Shown here piece by piece: positions 1 through 8,151 of a DNA stretch of 64,000 nucleotides. Numbering within the stretch: position 1 is the stretch's first letter; each line of letters begins with the position of its first letter. Under the pieces are notes generated by a model that saw only the letters and a program-made list of their open reading frames with translations, was not told where the DNA came from and made no database searches. The stretch comes from Alphaproteobacteria bacterium (GTDB lineage: Bacteria; Pseudomonadota; Alphaproteobacteria; UBA8366; Aestuariispiraceae). The position numbers and the translations under genes are program-made. The stretch spans positions 1-64,000 of the forward strand of contig SPJV01000103.1 of assembly GCA_006844765.1 (NCBI GenBank), written 5' to 3'.

Positions 1-23
1 CCTTCCCGATAGGAAGACACGAC

Positions 24-521
24 ATGAATCAGATCAATTTCTCCCAGCTTAAAAAATCCCCGAAAATTGCCTTCGTCAAAGGCCGCTGGCATGCGGATAT
101 CGTCGATAAGGCGGAAGACGGCTTTCGCGCCGAAATGACCCGTCTGGGCGCACCGGACAATGCCATCCAGATCTTTGAGGCACCGGGCGCCTTTGATATC
201 CCCGTATTGGCGCAGAAGCTCTGCCGGTCCTATCGCTATGACATCGTTGTCGCGGCAGGCTTCGTGGTGGATGGCGGCATCTATCGTCATGACTTCGTTG
301 CCTCCGCCGTAATCGATGGCTTGATGCGCGTTGGGCTGGATACCGGGGTGCCCGTGCTCTCCGTCGTCCTGACGCCGCACCAGTTCCAAGAGACGGACGC
401 GCATGAGGATTTCTTCAAGAGGCATTTCGTGCTGAAAGGCGAAGAAGCGGCTAAGGCCTGTGTTCAGACATTGGCGACTTTCGAAGGCCTGGACCTCGCC
501 GGCGCCGACAAGGCCGCCTGA
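24..521 (+). CDS. ribH2: 6,7-dimethyl-8-ribityllumazine synthase, type II
   Basis: This enzyme condenses 5-amino-6-ribitylamino-uracil with 3,4-dihydroxy-2-butanone 4-phosphate, the penultimate step of riboflavin synthesis, in the cytoplasm. The 165-residue length and the fold-spanning motifs fit: FEAPGAFDIP near residue 51 is the substrate-binding strand, and VVLTPHQFQE near residue 114 carries the catalytic His region in the form seen in the decameric type II (RibH2) enzymes rather than the GVLTxxTxxQA form of type I. The start is supported by AGGAAG seven bases upstream. The gene stands alone; other rib genes are not adjacent. Only 23 bases of leader are visible, so an upstream FMN riboswitch cannot be judged. 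Confidence 0.9.
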   Translation: MNQINFSQLKKSPKIAFVKGRWHADIVDKAEDGFRAEMTRLGAPDNAIQIFEAPGAFDIPVLAQKLCRSYRYDIVVAAGFVVDGGIYRHDFVASAVIDGLMRVGLDTGVPVLSVVLTPHQFQETDAHEDFFKRHFVLKGEEAAKACVQTLATFEGLDLAGADKAA

Positions 522-548
522 CGCACACGGTTTTCAGACCAGCCCTTC

Positions 549-1010
549 TCAGATTGGCACTTCCAGTCCAAGCTTCACCGCATCCATGGCGACAGTCGTC
601 TTGAATTTGCGGATATGGGGATTGGACTGGAAGGCCCGGTCGGTAAAGGCCTCATAGGCCGGCATATCTTCCACGGCGATTATCAGGATGAAATCGGCAT
701 CACCGGCGACGTAATAGCATTGTTGGACCTCCGGTAAGGCCCGCATGGCCTGTTTAAAGCGCGAGATGACTTCATGGCCACCGCGCTCAATCTCAATTTC
801 CACAATGAAATTCATGCAGGCGCCAAGGGTCGCGGGATCAAGGATCGCGACTTCGCGCGCGATCACCCCGCTCTCCCTGAGGCGTTTCAGGCGGCGTTGA
901 ATGGCAGCGGGCGACAGCCCGATAACAGCGGAGAACTGCTCTGCCGTTCGTCGGGCATCCTTTTGAAGCTCCCTCAACAGGGCGGTGTCAAAGTCATCCA
1001 AGTCTTCCAT
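549..1010 (-). CDS. Lrp/AsnC-family transcriptional regulator
   Basis: A 153-residue feast/famine regulator: an N-terminal winged helix-turn-helix (residues about 5-50, with LSPAAIQRRLKRLRESGVI as recognition region) followed by a RAM/AsnC ligand-binding domain (about 65-145). Such proteins bind DNA as oligomers and respond to amino acids. It is divergent from an EamA-type exporter that begins 131 bases away, the usual arrangement of an Lrp-type activator with an amino-acid or metabolite exporter. Control of that exporter is inferred from position only. Length and domain layout are normal. Confidence 0.9.
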   Translation of the reverse strand: MEDLDDFDTALLRELQKDARRTAEQFSAVIGLSPAAIQRRLKRLRESGVIAREVAILDPATLGACMNFIVEIEIERGGHEVISRFKQAMRALPEVQQCYYVAGDADFILIIAVEDMPAYEAFTDRAFQSNPHIRKFKTTVAMDAVKLGLEVPI

Positions 1011-1140
1011 ATGTGAATGTTATCAAATCAAAAGCCTCACTTCGAACAGATTTTTCTCGTGATAGGCGTGATCGTGCGGAAATTAATCAGGCAATCAGAC
1101 TACCATCCCCGAATTCGTACTTATTCAAGGATCGCAATTC
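1011..1140. promoter_or_regulatory. Divergent promoter region, AsnC regulator / EamA exporter
   Basis: This 130-base AT-richer interval separates two divergent genes and must hold both promoters. AAGGA lies nine bases before the exporter ATG at 1141. I see no clear long palindrome; a binding site for the AsnC-type regulator is expected from layout but cannot be pinpointed. Confidence 0.5.
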
Positions 1141-2058
1141 ATGGCCAGCAGTGATCGCACTACTGAAGAAACGCCAGCCCTACCCTCTAGCGGGATCGTT
1201 TGGGGATTGGCGGCGGCTGTTATCTGGGGCGCTTGGCCTGTGTTGTCGCGCGCGGGTGTCTCAGGTGAGAACGCCCTGACACCGATGGATATCACGGCCT
1301 TGCGATTCGGTGTCGCCGGACTTGTCCTGCTTCCCCTGCTGTTCCGCAATCGTGAAAAGGCCCCCATGCCGCCCTGGCCGGCGATGCTTCTTATGACGCT
1401 GGGGGCTGGCGTGCCCTATGTCATGACGGCAACGATTGGGCTTTCCATGGCGCCCGCTACCCATGCCGGGATCATCATCCCCAGCACGATGTTGACTTGC
1501 ACAGCGCTCGGCGGGTGGCTCTTCCTGAAAGACCGCCCCAGTATGATGCGCATCTTTGGCATCGCCGTCATTCTGCTTGGGATCGCGATAACCGGCTCCC
1601 GTGGTGTTCTAGGGACGACCGGGGCAGCAGACTATGTGATCGGTGACCTGTTGTTCATGGCAAGTGGCTTCCTCTGGGCGGTTTACACGGTGAGTGCACG
1701 CCGTTGGGGCGTTGACCCCTGGCGCGCCACAGCCATTGTGTCTGTTGGCTCTCTGGTGGCTTTTGCACCGATCTATGCGGTGACAGCAGATTGGGCGCAT
1801 CTCGGCACGCTGCCATTGGAGCTGATCGCGATACAGGCGATTGGACAGGGCATCGGAGCTGCGATCCTGGCACTGGTCTTCTATTCAAAGGCGGTTGCGT
1901 CATTGGGAGCGGCCAAGGGAGCCCTTTTTGCGGCCCTGGTGCCTGGAATGGCGGCTGCCCTCGCCCTGCCCATTCTAAACGAAAGGCCAGCAATCAATGA
2001 GATCGCCGGCCTTGCCGTCGTAACAGTCGCTATGATTGTCGCCCTTAGGGCGCGCTAG
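1141..2058 (+). CDS. EamA/DMT-family transporter
   Basis: A 305-residue inner-membrane protein with about ten hydrophobic segments arranged as two EamA repeats (roughly residues 15-145 and 165-300), the layout of drug/metabolite transporters of the RhaT/YdcZ type. The first repeat begins IVWGLAAAVIWGAWPVLSR. DMT proteins export amino acids, nucleosides or other small metabolites; the substrate cannot be told here. The divergent Lrp/AsnC regulator suggests an amino acid or derivative. The stop lies only five bases from the ftsH stop, so the two genes converge tightly. Confidence 0.85.
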   Translation: MASSDRTTEETPALPSSGIVWGLAAAVIWGAWPVLSRAGVSGENALTPMDITALRFGVAGLVLLPLLFRNREKAPMPPWPAMLLMTLGAGVPYVMTATIGLSMAPATHAGIIIPSTMLTCTALGGWLFLKDRPSMMRIFGIAVILLGIAITGSRGVLGTTGAADYVIGDLLFMASGFLWAVYTVSARRWGVDPWRATAIVSVGSLVAFAPIYAVTADWAHLGTLPLELIAIQAIGQGIGAAILALVFYSKAVASLGAAKGALFAALVPGMAAALALPILNERPAINEIAGLAVVTVAMIVALRAR

Positions 2059-2063
2059 GTCCG

Positions 2064-4004
2064 TTAGGCGGGATCCGGCTCCGCTCCGGGAGGCGGCGCT
2101 GCCTTATTGTCCGTGGTGGGCACAGAGGAGCGAATGCCACCAGTGCCTTCGCTTGGATCTTCATCCTCCTTACGGACGATAGGCTCGCCGCGCAGAATCT
2201 TACCAACCTCGTCACCGGACAGGGTTTCATATTCCAGCAGTGCTTTGGCAAGCGCGTGGTGCTTGTCTACATGCTCCCGCAACACATCATAGGCGCGGTT
2301 TTCTTCTTCTTCACAAATCCGGCGAATTTCATCGTCGATCAATTGCGCCGTCTTCTCAGAGATATTCTGCTGTTTCGCGACGGAGTGACCGAGGAAGACT
2401 TCTTCCTGGTTCTCCGCATAGCGCAGACGGCCCAAAGTGTCGGACATGCCGTATTCCATGACCATGGCGCGGGCGACACGGGTCGCCTGGTTCAAGTCAC
2501 TGGCGGCTCCGGTCGTGATGTTTTCCTTACCATAGATCAGGTGTTCGGCTGCCCGTCCGCCATAGGCCATGGCGATCATCGCGCGCATTTCCTTTTCCGA
2601 CTGGCTGAGCTGATCCCGCTCCGGCAGCATCTGGACCAGACCAAGCGCCCGCCCGCGGGGAATGATCGTCGCCTTGTGGATCGGCATATTGCCTTCAACG
2701 AAATAGGCGACAATGGCGTGCCCGGCCTCGTGATAAGCTGTGGCCGCTTTCTCATCTTCCGTCATAACCATCGAACGCCGCTCAGCGCCCATGATAACCT
2801 TGTCTTTGGCGTCCTCCAGCTCCTGCATGGAAACGACACGACGGTTGCGGCGTGCGGCCAGCAAGGCGGCCTCGTTAACCAGGTTCGCCAGGTCGGCACC
2901 GGAGAAACCGGGGGTCCCTCGTGCAATGACCTTCGCTTCGACATCCGGTGCCAGTGGCACTTTCCGCATATGAACCTTCAGGATTTTCTCCCGGCCCAGG
3001 ATGTCCGGGTTCGGGACGACGACCTGACGGTCAAAGCGGCCTGGACGCAGCAGCGCAGGGTCTAGGACATCCGGGCGGTTGGTCGCGGCGATTAGGATTA
3101 CCCCTTCATTCGCCTCAAACCCGTCCATTTCAACAAGCAGCTGGTTCAGCGTCTGCTCACGTTCATCATTGCCGCCGCCCAGGCCAGCACCACGATGACG
3201 GCCAACCGCATCGATTTCATCGATAAAGATGATGCAGGGCGCGTTTTTCTTACCCTGTTCGAACATGTCACGGACACGGCTTGCGCCGACACCGACGAAC
3301 ATCTCAACGAAATCAGAGCCGGAGATGGTGAAGAAAGGAACATTCGCTTCGCCGGCGACGGCGCGCGCTGTCAGCGTCTTACCGGTACCGGGAGGGCCGA
3401 CCAACAGGCAGCCCTTCGGTATTTTACCACCCAGGCGTTGGAATTTCTGCGGGTCTTTCAGGAATTCGACGACCTCTTCCAGTTCGACCTTGGCTTCGTC
3501 GATACCGGCGACATCGTCAAACGTCACGCGGCCCTGCTTCTCGGTCAGCAGCTTCGCCTTGGACTTGCCGAAGCCCATGGCCTTGCCGCCACCGCCTTGC
3601 ATCTGACGGAACAGGAAGATCCAGACCGCGATCAGCAGCAACATCGGGAACCAGTTGATCAGAATGTTCAAAAGGCTCGGCGATCCGCTATCCGGCGGTG
3701 CGACTTCAACCCGGACGCCGGTGTTATTCAGGCGCTCGATCAGTGTCGGATCATGCGGCGCGTAGGTCCGGAACAGCTCACCACTGCGGGTATGGCCGGT
3801 GATGGTCGAGCCATCGATCCGAATATCCTTCACATTCCCAGCATCGACATTAGCGATGAAGTCGGAATAGGCGGTGCCTTCGACCTGCTGGCGCGAGGAG
3901 CTGCCTTGGAAAATATTGAACAGGAACACCATCAAAACAATGATGACGATCCACAGGACAATGTTCTTACCGAAGAAATTCAAGATTTTCCGCCCTTTAG
4001 CCAA
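2064..4004 (-). CDS. ftsH: ATP-dependent zinc metalloprotease FtsH
   Basis: Membrane-bound hexameric AAA+ protease that degrades misfolded membrane proteins and regulators such as LpxC or sigma-32. At 646 residues it is of typical length. Visible parts are TM1 (about 14-32), a short periplasmic domain, TM2 (about 112-134), Walker A GPPGTGKT at 203-210, Walker B IIFIDEID near 258-265, the SRH region (AATNRPDVLDPALLRPGRFD) near 306, and the zinc site HEAGH at 425-429. The C-terminus is a disordered Pro/Asp/Glu-rich tail. It lies downstream of tilS, the conserved alphaproteobacterial order tol-pal-cpoB-tilS-ftsH; the 163-base gap before it allows its own promoter. Confidence 0.98.
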   Translation of the reverse strand: MAKGRKILNFFGKNIVLWIVIIVLMVFLFNIFQGSSSRQQVEGTAYSDFIANVDAGNVKDIRIDGSTITGHTRSGELFRTYAPHDPTLIERLNNTGVRVEVAPPDSGSPSLLNILINWFPMLLLIAVWIFLFRQMQGGGGKAMGFGKSKAKLLTEKQGRVTFDDVAGIDEAKVELEEVVEFLKDPQKFQRLGGKIPKGCLLVGPPGTGKTLTARAVAGEANVPFFTISGSDFVEMFVGVGASRVRDMFEQGKKNAPCIIFIDEIDAVGRHRGAGLGGGNDEREQTLNQLLVEMDGFEANEGVILIAATNRPDVLDPALLRPGRFDRQVVVPNPDILGREKILKVHMRKVPLAPDVEAKVIARGTPGFSGADLANLVNEAALLAARRNRRVVSMQELEDAKDKVIMGAERRSMVMTEDEKAATAYHEAGHAIVAYFVEGNMPIHKATIIPRGRALGLVQMLPERDQLSQSEKEMRAMIAMAYGGRAAEHLIYGKENITTGAASDLNQATRVARAMVMEYGMSDTLGRLRYAENQEEVFLGHSVAKQQNISEKTAQLIDDEIRRICEEEENRAYDVLREHVDKHHALAKALLEYETLSGDEVGKILRGEPIVRKEDEDPSEGTGGIRSSVPTTDNKAAPPPGAEPDPA

Positions 4005-4167
4005 GGCGCCGTTACCGGCGCGAACCTCGGATTATTCCGACTTTTACAGACACTCTAGCTGCCGAAACACCATCGGTCTCAAGAGCGATCCCTGATTAAA
4101 CGCGCTTTACCCCCCTGGGTCCAGTGCCGAAGAGCGATTGGACCTCAGTTAGGGCTGTTGCCGTGTA

Positions 4168-5508
4168 CTAGATAGTGTCGTTACCCCGCCAAGAAAAGCC
4201 CAGATCACCTCCAATAAAGCGAGCAGAGCATGATATCTCGCCCTGAACACCAAAATGAGGCGCCGTAATCAGCCTTTCTCCGCACCAGATCGCGGGAAGT
4301 GTGGCACGAATTGCCGCAGGAGGCGCATCCGGAAGCGGTGTTTCTATACCGGCGTAATATTCTTTGACCTGACGCCACCCCTCAGAGCCAAGGGCACCAA
4401 TCTCGAGCATTCCAGTTTCTAAGGCGTCCGCATTGGCAAATGACAGTGCATAGCGTCCATCCCAGATTATCGGCATCTGGCTTTCCCGGGAGACTGGTTG
4501 TCTGATGGACTCAACTGCCCGATATTCTCTGCAAATAATGATTTCACTCGTTTTCTCAGGAATGACTCGGCAACCGGCGCAGGTCCTGCCACCGCCAAGG
4601 GTACCTGACCGGATAGCGCCTAAAAGGGCCTCTACGCGGGCCATTCTGGGCGGAAGCGCCTCTCCCGCCGCACGCATCAGCGCATCCGACAGCACCCGAA
4701 GGGCAATCTCTATCGGCCCATCATCCTGGAACGCGGCGCGATCAAATCGGATAAAACCGGCAACGGACCAGTTTGCATGACATGCAAGATATTGGTCGCT
4801 TTCGATTTCAAGCGCTTCGCGGGCCCGGCGCATGCGGGCAGCGGTCGCGGCCAATCGTTTCGGGCTGAGCCCCTCGCCTTCGAGGACCGGAAGAAGTTTA
4901 CGCATTCGAACCCGTGCGAAGCTATCCATCTGATTGGACGGATCAAGAATGTAGGAGGCTCCTGCGTCTTCTGCGAGTGCAACCAGGTCGGCCTTCGATG
5001 TCTCCAACAATGGCCGCACAAGCTTTACACCGCCTAAATCTGTGACTGGCGCCATGGCACTCAAGCCGTCCACACCGCTGCCCCGTGCCAATCTCAGCAG
5101 GAATGTTTCTGCCTGGTCTTCCTGGTGATGGGCCGTAAGAAGAAGCTGAATACCGACTTTAAGGCACTCTTCGCGCAACAGGCGATAGCGGGCGGCTCTG
5201 GCCGTCGCCTGGACATTGCGCGATGGCTTATCACCCTGCCAAACAAGGATTGTCGCCGGAATGTTGTATGACCTCAGAACATCCGCCGTCGATTGAGCTT
5301 CATCGCCGGATTCCGGACGTAGCCCATGATCGACGATCAACGCTTTGACCTTTGGTCCGCCCTTAACTTGCAAAGCCTTTGCGAGTAAGGCCAAGGCCAT
5401 GCTGTCAGGTCCGCCGGAGCAGGCGACCGCTATTGTCTCGGATGAAGAGAGGCTTAACCCCAATGCAGTAAGGGCTGCGCTAAGATCAGGGTGTTCCGTG
5501 TCGGTCAT
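4168..5508 (-). CDS. tilS: tRNA(Ile)-lysidine synthase
   Basis: TilS ligates lysine to C34 of the CAU-anticodon tRNA-Ile, changing both its codon reading (AUA) and its charging identity. The PP-loop ATP-pyrophosphatase motif SGGPDSMAL is at about residues 31-39, followed by the conserved VDHGLRPES and TAHHQEDQAETFLLRLARGSG segments. At 446 residues it includes the C-terminal substrate-binding part, although that half is divergent. It sits between cpoB (38 bases upstream) and ftsH, the common order in Alphaproteobacteria. Confidence 0.95.
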   Translation of the reverse strand: MTDTEHPDLSAALTALGLSLSSSETIAVACSGGPDSMALALLAKALQVKGGPKVKALIVDHGLRPESGDEAQSTADVLRSYNIPATILVWQGDKPSRNVQATARAARYRLLREECLKVGIQLLLTAHHQEDQAETFLLRLARGSGVDGLSAMAPVTDLGGVKLVRPLLETSKADLVALAEDAGASYILDPSNQMDSFARVRMRKLLPVLEGEGLSPKRLAATAARMRRAREALEIESDQYLACHANWSVAGFIRFDRAAFQDDGPIEIALRVLSDALMRAAGEALPPRMARVEALLGAIRSGTLGGGRTCAGCRVIPEKTSEIIICREYRAVESIRQPVSRESQMPIIWDGRYALSFANADALETGMLEIGALGSEGWRQVKEYYAGIETPLPDAPPAAIRATLPAIWCGERLITAPHFGVQGEISCSARFIGGDLGFSWRGNDTI

Positions 5509-5545
5509 GGTTGGTTACCGAACCGACAAGGCAACGGTCTCCAGT

Positions 5546-6826
5546 TTAGGAACATCCGTAGCGCGCAGCTTCCGCATCCGCTGTCCGCATGATCCGTGCT
5601 TCCGCTTGCGGATACTTCTGCTTCAACGTGTCAAAAGCGGTGCAAGCGGCCTTCGTCTTTTTCAGGATCCCAAAGGACATGCCGAGTTTCAGCAGACTAT
5701 CGGCTGCCTTGCTGCTATTGGGATAGTTGGAAAATGCGTCAACAAAGACAGCGGCCGCATCGCGATAGTTCTCACGAACGTAATAGGTCTCCCCCAGCCA
5801 ATACATCGCAGCCCCTGCCAGAGGATCACCGCCATTGGCATCAACGAACTGCCGCAGCGCCGTTTCCGCACCGGCATAGTCGCGCTTCCGCAGCAGGAGG
5901 GTCAGTGCATAGTCATATTGTTCCTTTGGCGTCCCTTCCGGCAGCTTAACATCGCCGCTGGAAGCCGCGGCTTCGGGCTCAACCGACCCGACACCGCCGG
6001 ATACGGGCGCAGCAGTAGGGCTTGGAGCCGGTTGCGGTGCAGCGGCAGGTTGGGTCGCGTTCTGGGTCGCCTGAGGCGAAATCTGAGCCCCCACGACATT
6101 GCCATTGGCATCCAAACGCAATGTCCCCAATGCCTGTTGTCCGGGCTGTAATCCCGCATTCTGATCAACCTGTGTCCCGGCGGAGGAAACAATTGTTGTT
6201 CCGTTTGCCGAAGCATCACCTGCTGCTGCGCCCTGCGCTTGAACTGCGCCAGTTGCGAGGGATTGAACCGATCCACCGGCGCCGCTTGGTGCCAATCCAT
6301 TGGCAAGGCCAACTGTGCTGGGGGCTACAACGCCGCCCTGCCCGCCTCCTGCCACACCGATCGCTTGTTCCAGACGCAACAGCCGTTGCTCCTGATCTGC
6401 CTTTTGACGTTCCAGCGCTTCACCCATGGTGCGCAGCTTGAAATCGACTTCCTCAAAGCGGCCATTGAGCTCCCGCAACCGGCGCTCAAGCTTCTGAAGT
6501 TTGATCTGCAATTGCCCGGCGACGGCATTGGATACGCCGCCTGTATCGCCTGTGCTCGAGGATGCCGAAGTAGATGGCGCCTTGCCAGCATAGACGAAAC
6601 GCTGAAGATCCACCAGATCGCGACGAAGCCGTTCCAGTTCATTGCTTACATCCTGGGCGGAGGCAGGCACGCTGCCGGCGAAAACACCGACGGCAATCAG
6701 GCCCGCAGAAGCGAAGCGGAATAGTCTGGATATCCCCGTTACGCGCGATGAGAACGCCCGGCCTGCGCCGCCAGCTTGAGTGTTTGATGTTGTATTATAG
6801 CTGTCGATCATAATCGCGTCGCCCAT
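5546..6826 (-). CDS. cpoB: Tol-Pal system protein CpoB (YbgF)
   Basis: Periplasmic TPR protein that links Tol-Pal-driven outer-membrane constriction to peptidoglycan synthesis at division. After a rather long N-region the signal peptide ends at VPASAQ. An N-terminal trimerising coiled coil follows (ELERLRRDLVDLQRF, then LQIKLQKLERRLRELNGRF and the QKADQEQRLLRLEQ helix). Next comes a long Ala/Gln/Pro/Gly-rich linker, and three TPR-like repeats fill the last 130 residues (YDYALTLLLRKRDYAGAE onward). The linker makes the protein longer than most homologues. The ATG at 6826 is chosen because AGGGA precedes it; an upstream in-frame TTG and an ATG at 6811 are alternatives. Confidence 0.88.
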   Translation of the reverse strand: MGDAIMIDSYNTTSNTQAGGAGRAFSSRVTGISRLFRFASAGLIAVGVFAGSVPASAQDVSNELERLRRDLVDLQRFVYAGKAPSTSASSSTGDTGGVSNAVAGQLQIKLQKLERRLRELNGRFEEVDFKLRTMGEALERQKADQEQRLLRLEQAIGVAGGGQGGVVAPSTVGLANGLAPSGAGGSVQSLATGAVQAQGAAAGDASANGTTIVSSAGTQVDQNAGLQPGQQALGTLRLDANGNVVGAQISPQATQNATQPAAAPQPAPSPTAAPVSGGVGSVEPEAAASSGDVKLPEGTPKEQYDYALTLLLRKRDYAGAETALRQFVDANGGDPLAGAAMYWLGETYYVRENYRDAAAVFVDAFSNYPNSSKAADSLLKLGMSFGILKKTKAACTAFDTLKQKYPQAEARIMRTADAEAARYGCS

Positions 6827-7033
6827 GGCAAATTCAGTCCCTGATTGTTCATCTTTTCCTATATCCCGCGTTGCGCTCTGTTCCAAGTGCCGGATGTGAC
6901 TCTCTCACAATGGAGAGCGCTGAATCCGAGCAGAAACGTCGCATCTGACGATATAGGCACATCTTGTGGCCGCATTATGGCGCCTTCCAAGACATGCGGC
7001 CGTTTTATAAAAAGAATAAAGGCGAATACACAA

Positions 7034-7079
7034 AGAGCAAAAACACAAAGGGCGGCTGTGCCAATGCCCAGCCGCCCTT
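7034..7079 (-). terminator. Rho-independent terminator after pal
   Basis: A perfect 11-bp stem, AAGGGCGGCTG (7048-7058) with CAGCCGCCCTT (7069-7079), has a 10-base loop. Read on the minus strand it is followed by a T-rich stretch ending in TTTTT (7039-7043). It ends the tol-pal transcript about 45 bases after the pal stop and before cpoB. Confidence 0.88.
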
Positions 7080-7125
7080 CTTGGGTGCTAAATTCGGCGG
7101 CGCCTTAGCGCTGCCGGAAACTCTC

Positions 7126-7662
7126 TTAGCTCGCTGCGCCCGAAGCGAGGGTGGTTACACCACGACGGTTCTGAGACCAAGCCGCTTCGGTGGAACCGGC
7201 AACCGCCGGGCGTTCCTTACCGTAGGAGATGGTTTCGATCCGGCTGCCATTGACGCCCTGGCTCATCAGGAATTCTTTGACCGAATTCGCACGACGGTCG
7301 CCGAGTGCCAGGTTATATTCACGGGTACCGCGCTCATCGCAGTGGCCTTCAACACGGATGGTAACACCCGGGAAGGCATTCAGCCATTTAGCTTGACGCG
7401 CCAGCGTGGTTTGAGCCGCGCCGGTGATTTCCGAGCTATCAAGTTCGAAGTAGACGCGGTCACCAGCGGCAACAACGAAATCTTCAACTGAGCCAGCTTT
7501 CGGACCCGAAGGGGCCGGTGCCGTCGCTGCAGGCGCTGGCGCAGGCGCCGTAGCCGTTTGGGTCTGGCCCTGATCGGTCGACTGTGCGGTGCTCTGGTCA
7601 TCTGAGGAACAAGCGGTCAGCAGGGCCGCAGCCGCTACAACGGTAAGAATTTTAAAGCGCAT
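7126..7662 (-). CDS. pal: Peptidoglycan-associated lipoprotein Pal
   Basis: Outer-membrane lipoprotein of the Tol-Pal envelope machine; its OmpA-like domain binds meso-diaminopimelate in peptidoglycan. The signal peptide ends in the lipobox LLTAC (lipidated Cys18). A Pro/Ala linker is followed by the OmpA_C domain (about 70-170), with VYFELDSSEIT and the diaminopimelate-binding region EGHCDERGTREYNLALGDRRA. The start is well supported by AGGGGG about six bases before the ATG. Normal length (178). It lies 489 bases downstream of tolB, an unusually long gap for a gene normally adjacent to it. Confidence 0.97.
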   Translation of the reverse strand: MRFKILTVVAAAALLTACSSDDQSTAQSTDQGQTQTATAPAPAPAATAPAPSGPKAGSVEDFVVAAGDRVYFELDSSEITGAAQTTLARQAKWLNAFPGVTIRVEGHCDERGTREYNLALGDRRANSVKEFLMSQGVNGSRIETISYGKERPAVAGSTEAAWSQNRRGVTTLASGAAS

Positions 7663-8151
7663 CTAGCACCCCCTGGAATTTGGGTTCGGGCAGATCGACT
7701 GCCCGGAGCCGATCACCAATTCATTCATCCACGCCGGAATACCCCGGCACAACCTTATCGTCCACGTCAAAATGCATCGAATTGGCCAGTTTTGCCGATA
7801 TTTTCGTTTAAAATGCCGAAAGTGGCCTAAACAATGGTACCGGACCAAGCCGCAGCGCCATCCCAACATGTCACTTCAGACAAACACCCAAGCCATTTTA
7901 GGACCTAGATCTTCCACTTGGATTTGTATTGCACCAATCTTTTTCAAATAGATGCAGGTTGAAATCCAAATTCTCGCCAAAGTGACGATGCGGAGACTTT
8001 ACACCACAAGAATTCGACGCCTTTTCGCAGACGCAAAAAAGACTAAAGCATGCGGAAAACACAATTTCAATAGCGGCTCAGGTTAAACTACCGTGATATA
8101 ACGCGTATTTGATTGATGTTTTCCCTTTTCACCTCGCGACAGACCACCACT
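7663..8151. promoter_or_regulatory. Long tolB-pal intergenic leader with hairpin
   Basis: No convincing gene lies in these 489 bases. A perfect 7-bp hairpin, CGGGCAG (7687-7693) with CTGCCCG (7699-7705) and a 5-base loop, sits 25-43 bases before the pal start codon, so it would be in the pal mRNA leader. A weaker GCCGG/CCGGC pair is at 7733-7748. An 8-bp inverted repeat, TTGGATTT (7918-7925) with AAATCCAA (7962-7969), lies in an AT-rich stretch (about 7900-8110) that could hold a pal promoter. No terminator is evident after tolB. Confidence 0.5.

Noticed and set aside
3195..4058. Long open frame of 287 codons antisense to ftsH
   Set aside because: It mirrors the codon pattern of ftsH and has no family similarity.
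7663..7869. Possible 68-residue protein in the tolB-pal gap (minus strand)
   Set aside because: It ends directly at the pal start, is rich in Cys/Arg/Trp with no known pattern, and has no convincing ribosome-binding site. Treated as non-coding leader.
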